DNA from: Streptomyces griseochromogenes
GTDB lineage: Bacteria; Actinomycetota; Actinomycetes; Streptomycetales; Streptomycetaceae
Assembly: GCF_001542625.1 (NCBI RefSeq)
Contig: NZ_CP016279.1
Location: 3,038,001-3,102,000 of the forward strand
Direction of reading: 5' to 3'
Length of the DNA stretch: 64,000 nucleotides
The notes beneath the pieces were generated by a model. It did not search any database, was not told the origin of the DNA, and was given only the letters and a program-made list of their open reading frames with translations. Shown here one piece after another: positions 61,055 through 64,000 of this stretch. How positions within the stretch are numbered: position 1 is the first letter of the stretch; each line of letters begins with the position of its first letter. The position numbers and the translations under genes are program-made.

Positions 61055-61819
61055 GTGCCCAAACCAGATGTGGATCCGACCGTGTCACTCGACCTCCGTG
61101 TGGACCGCAGTTCCCCGGTGCCGTTGTACTTCCAGCTCTCCCAGCAGCTGGAGGCCGCCATCGAGCACGGGGACCTCACCCCCGGCAGCCTGCTCGGCAA
61201 CGAGATCGAGCTGGCGGCGCGGCTCGGCCTGTCCCGGCCCACCGTCCGCCAGGCCATCCAGTCCCTCGTCGACAAGGGCCTGCTGGTCCGCCGCCGGGGC
61301 GTGGGCACCCAGGTCGTGCACAGTCAGGTCAAGCGCCCGCTGGAGCTGAGCAGTCTCTACGACGACCTGGAGGCGGCGGGCCAGCGCCCCGCGACCAAGG
61401 TCCTGGTCAACGCCGTCGTCCCCGCCTCCGCCGAGGTCGCCGCCGCGCTCGGCGTGGCCGAGGGCGGCGACGTGCACCGCATCGAGCGCCTGCGCCTCGC
61501 GCACGGCGAGCCGATGGCGTATCTGATCAACCATCTGCCGTCCGGCCTGCTCGACCTGGACACCGGCCAGCTGGAGGCCACCGGCCTGTACCGGCTGATG
61601 CGCTCCGCCGGGATCACCCTGCACAGCGCCCGCCAGTCCATCGGCGCCCGCGGTGCCACCGCCTCCGAGGCCGAGCGGCTCGCCGAGGCCGAGGGTGCCC
61701 CGCTGCTCACCATGCAGCGCACCACCTTCGACGACACCGGCCGCGCGGTCGAGTTCGGCGATCACACCTACCGTCCGACCCGCTACTCCTTCGAGTTCCA
61801 ACTGCTCGTACGCCCCTGA
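61055..61819 (+). CDS. GntR-family regulator (UTRA effector domain)
   Basis: 254 residues from a GTG at 61055. GntR winged helix about 10-80 (VPLYFQLSQQLEAAIEHGDLTPGSLLGNEIELAARLGLSRPTVRQAIQSLVDKGLLVRRRGVGTQVV) followed by a UTRA domain (LSSLYDDLEAAGQRPATKVL... RIERLRLAHGEPMAYLINHLP...FEFQLLVRP). HutC subfamily. The repeats on both sides of the gene make it the probable repressor of the dehydrogenase and of the sugar importer. No ribosome site is obvious, so the GTG may be leaderless or the start slightly downstream. Confidence 0.9.
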   Translation: MPKPDVDPTVSLDLRVDRSSPVPLYFQLSQQLEAAIEHGDLTPGSLLGNEIELAARLGLSRPTVRQAIQSLVDKGLLVRRRGVGTQVVHSQVKRPLELSSLYDDLEAAGQRPATKVLVNAVVPASAEVAAALGVAEGGDVHRIERLRLAHGEPMAYLINHLPSGLLDLDTGQLEATGLYRLMRSAGITLHSARQSIGARGATASEAERLAEAEGAPLLTMQRTTFDDTGRAVEFGDHTYRPTRYSFEFQLLVRP

Positions 61820-61836
61820 GGTCCGGCCCCGGGTTC

Positions 61837-61860
61837 GTCGCAATGTCCGGACAATGCGAC
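61837..61860. promoter_or_regulatory. 24-bp palindromic operator upstream of sugar-binding gene
   Basis: GTCGCA-A, TGTCCGGACA, A-TGCGAC: symmetric at all but one base pair, about 160 bp upstream of the binding-protein gene. The core TGTCCGGACA recurs as TGTCCGAACA at 60986. Probably the main GntR site. Confidence 0.55.
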
Positions 61861-62019
61861 CGTTTCCTGTGCCCCGGTCATGTCATGTGTGTTCCCTGTG
61901 TTCGATACTGAAGTGTTTGGGGCTGGTGAGGTCGCCGCCGGGACATGCCGACGGTGAGATCGTCCGCCCCTTGCGCTTGTCGGAGCACGGTCAGCACAGC
62001 AAGAAAGGGGCACGGCCTC

Positions 62020-63024
62020 GTGGCACGGTTTCGGACCTGGGTAGGCATCGCGGTGGCGGGGGCGCTGAGCGTCACCCTCGCCGGCTGCAGCAGCACCGGC
62101 GGCAAACGGGCCGAGGACGCCCGCAAGGCCGCCGCCGCCCAGGGCAGGGCGGCGGTGAACACGCCCCGCTGGACCTTCGCGATGATCACCCACTCGGGAG
62201 ACGGCGACACCTTCTGGGACATCGTGCAGAGCGGCGCCAAGCAGGCCGCCGTCAAGGACAACATCAACTTCCTGTACTCGCACGACGACGAGGCCCAGCA
62301 GCAGGCCCAGCTGGTGGACGCGGCGGTCGACAAGAAGGTCGACGGCATCATCGTCACCCTCGCCAAGCCCGACGCCCTCAAGGCCGCGGTGGCCCGCGCC
62401 GAGAAGGCCGGCATCCCCGTGATCACGGTGAACTCCGGCTCCGAGCAGTCCAAGGCCTTCGGCGCCCTCACCCACATAGGCCAGGACGAGACCATCGCCG
62501 GCGAGGCGGTCGGCGACGAACTGAACAAGCGCGGGAAGAAGAAGGCCCTGTGCGTCCTGCACGAACAGGGCAACGTCGGCCACGAGCAGCGCTGCGACGG
62601 CGTGACGAAGACCTTCCACGGCACGGTCCAGAAGCTCTACGTCAACGGCACCAACATGCCCGATGTGCAGTCCGCCATCGAGGCCAAGCTCCAGGCGGAC
62701 AAGTCCGTCGACGCCGTCGTCACCCTCGGCGCCCCGTACGCCGACACCGCCGTGAAGGCGAAGAGCGACGCCGGCAGCAAGGCCGAGGTCGACACCTTCG
62801 ACCTCAACGCCAAGGTCGCCGCCGAACTGAAGGACGGCACCCTCGGTTTCGCCGTGGACCAGCAGCCGTACCTCCAGGGCTACGAAGCGGTCGACCTGCT
62901 GTGGGCCTACAAGTACAACGGCGACGTCCTCGGCGGCGGCCAGCCGGTCCTCACCGGCCCGCAGATCATCACCAAGGACCAGGCGGCCGCGCTGGCGGAG
63001 TACACCGAGCGGGGCACCCGATGA
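62020..63024 (+). CDS. Sugar ABC transporter substrate-binding lipoprotein
   Basis: 334 residues from a GTG with AAGAAAGGGG nine bases upstream. Lipoprotein signal with VTLAGC (Cys23). The mature part is a type-I periplasmic-binding fold (FAMITHSGDGDTFWDIVQSGAKQAAVKDNINFLYSHDD..., VDGIIVTLAKPDALK), as in ribose, inositol or rhizopine-binding proteins. The ATGA overlap couples it to the permease gene. Specificity cannot be read, but the dehydrogenase upstream suggests inositol-like polyols. Confidence 0.92.
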   Translation: MARFRTWVGIAVAGALSVTLAGCSSTGGKRAEDARKAAAAQGRAAVNTPRWTFAMITHSGDGDTFWDIVQSGAKQAAVKDNINFLYSHDDEAQQQAQLVDAAVDKKVDGIIVTLAKPDALKAAVARAEKAGIPVITVNSGSEQSKAFGALTHIGQDETIAGEAVGDELNKRGKKKALCVLHEQGNVGHEQRCDGVTKTFHGTVQKLYVNGTNMPDVQSAIEAKLQADKSVDAVVTLGAPYADTAVKAKSDAGSKAEVDTFDLNAKVAAELKDGTLGFAVDQQPYLQGYEAVDLLWAYKYNGDVLGGGQPVLTGPQIITKDQAAALAEYTERGTR

Positions 63025-64000
63025 GCGCGACCGGGGAACGGACCGCCGAGGAACGGACCCCCGACGAGGGAGCCGTCAAGACGGCGGACGAAAGGCTTCT
63101 GCAGACCTCGCCGCTGCGGAAGCTGCTCTCCCGCCCCGAGCTGGGCTCGGTGGTCGGCGCGCTCGCCGTCTTCGCCGTCTTCGCCTTCGCGGCCGACGGC
63201 TTCCTGCACACCGCCAGCCTCAGCACGGTCCTGTACGCCTCCTCGACCATCGGCATCATGGCCGTACCCGTGGCCCTGCTGATGATCGGCGGCGAGTTCG
63301 ATCTGTCGGCCGGCGTCCTCGTGACGTCCTCCGCGCTGGTCTCGTCGATGTTCAGCTACCAGATGACGGCGAACACCTGGGTCGGCGTGGGCGTCTCCCT
63401 TCTGGTCACCCTCGCCATCGGCGCCTTCAACGGCTTCATGCTCACCCGCACCAAGCTGCCCAGCTTCATCATCACGCTGGGCACCTTCCTGATGCTGACC
63501 GGCATGAACCTCGGCTTCACCAAGCTGATCGACGGCACGGTCTCCACCAAGACCATCGCCGACATGGAGGGCTTCCCGAGCGCCCGTGCCGTCTTCGCCT
63601 CGACCCTCACCGTGGGCGGCGTCGATTTCAAGGTCACCATCCTGTGGTGGCTCGGCCTCGTCGCCCTCGCCTCCTGGATCCTGCTGCGCACCCGCGCCGG
63701 CAACTGGATCTTCGCGGTCGGCGGCAACCAGGACGCGGCCCGCGCGGTCGGCGTCCCGGTCGCCAAGACCAAGATCGGCCTCTACATGGGTGTCGCTTTC
63801 GGCGCCTGGATCTCCGGCCAGCATCTGCTCTTCTCCTTCGACGCCGTCCAGTCCGGCGAGGGCGTCGGCAACGAGCTGATCTACATCATCGCGGCCGTCA
63901 TCGGCGGCTGCCTGATCACCGGCGGCTACGGCAGCGCGGTCGGCTCGGCCGTCGGCGCGCTCCTGTTCGGCCTGACCAGCAAGGGCATCGTCTTCGCCGA
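63021..64000 (+). CDS. Sugar ABC transporter permease (RbsC-like), truncated by window end
   Basis: Open to the right edge without a stop, at least 326 codons. It starts at an ATG overlapping the upstream stop (ATGA). A hydrophilic N-terminus (about 40 residues) is followed by RbsC-type helices and the motifs MIGGEFDLSAGVLV, FIITLGTFLMLTGMNLG and AVGGNQDAARAVGVPVAKTKIGLYM, the last being the ATPase-coupling loop. The ATPase gene is presumably just beyond the window. Confidence 0.92.
   Translation, partial: MSATGERTAEERTPDEGAVKTADERLLQTSPLRKLLSRPELGSVVGALAVFAVFAFAADGFLHTASLSTVLYASSTIGIMAVPVALLMIGGEFDLSAGVLVTSSALVSSMFSYQMTANTWVGVGVSLLVTLAIGAFNGFMLTRTKLPSFIITLGTFLMLTGMNLGFTKLIDGTVSTKTIADMEGFPSARAVFASTLTVGGVDFKVTILWWLGLVALASWILLRTRAGNWIFAVGGNQDAARAVGVPVAKTKIGLYMGVAFGAWISGQHLLFSFDAVQSGEGVGNELIYIIAAVIGGCLITGGYGSAVGSAVGALLFGLTSKGIVFA

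Noticed and set aside
1..64000. CRISPR array, tRNA or insertion sequence
   Set aside because: No regularly spaced repeats, no tRNA cloverleaf pattern and no transposase motif were noticed on either strand.

Overview
The window is high-GC actinobacterial chromosome, almost certainly Streptomyces. Supporting signs are strong third-position GC bias, many GTG (and a few likely TTG) starts, Streptomyces-type regulators, and dense head-to-tail genes with 4-bp ATGA/GTGA overlaps. No tRNA, rRNA, CRISPR array or transposase is visible. The last gene runs off the right edge.

Layout, left to right. (1) 0.3-3.8 kb, minus strand: catalase, tartronate semialdehyde reductase and hydroxypyruvate isomerase. 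(2) 3.9-17.1 kb, minus strand: a complete mce lipid-import operon (ATPase, two YrbE permeases, MceA-F, two Mce-associated proteins), closed by a strong terminator. Upstream on the same strand are a sigma factor with a membrane-spanning tail and a secreted lytic transglycosylase. (3) 17.3-23.1 kb, plus strand: a small DUF77-like protein, an HTH protein, then OHCU decarboxylase, HIU hydrolase, uricase, 8-oxoguanine deaminase and a xanthine/urate-type permease. (4) 23.1-36.3 kb: mixed genes (TMEM175-like channel, two fused gene remnants, TetR and two HxlR regulators, thioesterase, phosphatase, secreted protease, beta-lactamase-fold hydrolase, aminotransferase, VWA protein pair). (5) 36.3-42.3 kb: two divergent NIS siderophore synthetases, then a KASIII-ACP-KASII cassette. 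(6) 43.0-47.8 kb: a HipA-like kinase, a Rdx/SelW-like protein and a membrane-anchored STAND-WD40 NTPase in one operon. (7) 47.9-54.4 kb: malate synthase, a MobA-like nucleotidyltransferase, a small DUF5955-like protein, AllR, allantoinase and allantoicase. (8) 54.5-64 kb: SDR, AIM24, a DHFR-like protein, a secreted RNase, a two-component system, and a Gfo/Idh-GntR-sugar ABC locus.

Regions 1, 3 and 7 form one catabolic route split across about 50 kb: purine/urate uptake, urate to allantoin, allantoate, glyoxylate, then malate or glycerate. Catalase can remove the hydrogen peroxide made by uricase. I find two recurring 15-bp inverted repeats upstream of these genes. One (TCAACA-N3-TGTTGA) overlaps the -35 element in the same register at katA, uraD and malate synthase, with a weaker copy at allB. 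The other (TTCC-N7-GGAA type) occurs at katA, hyi, malate synthase and between allR and allB. This suggests a dispersed regulon with two inputs. The mce operon and regions 4-6 look like unrelated blocks lying inside the purine/glyoxylate neighbourhood.
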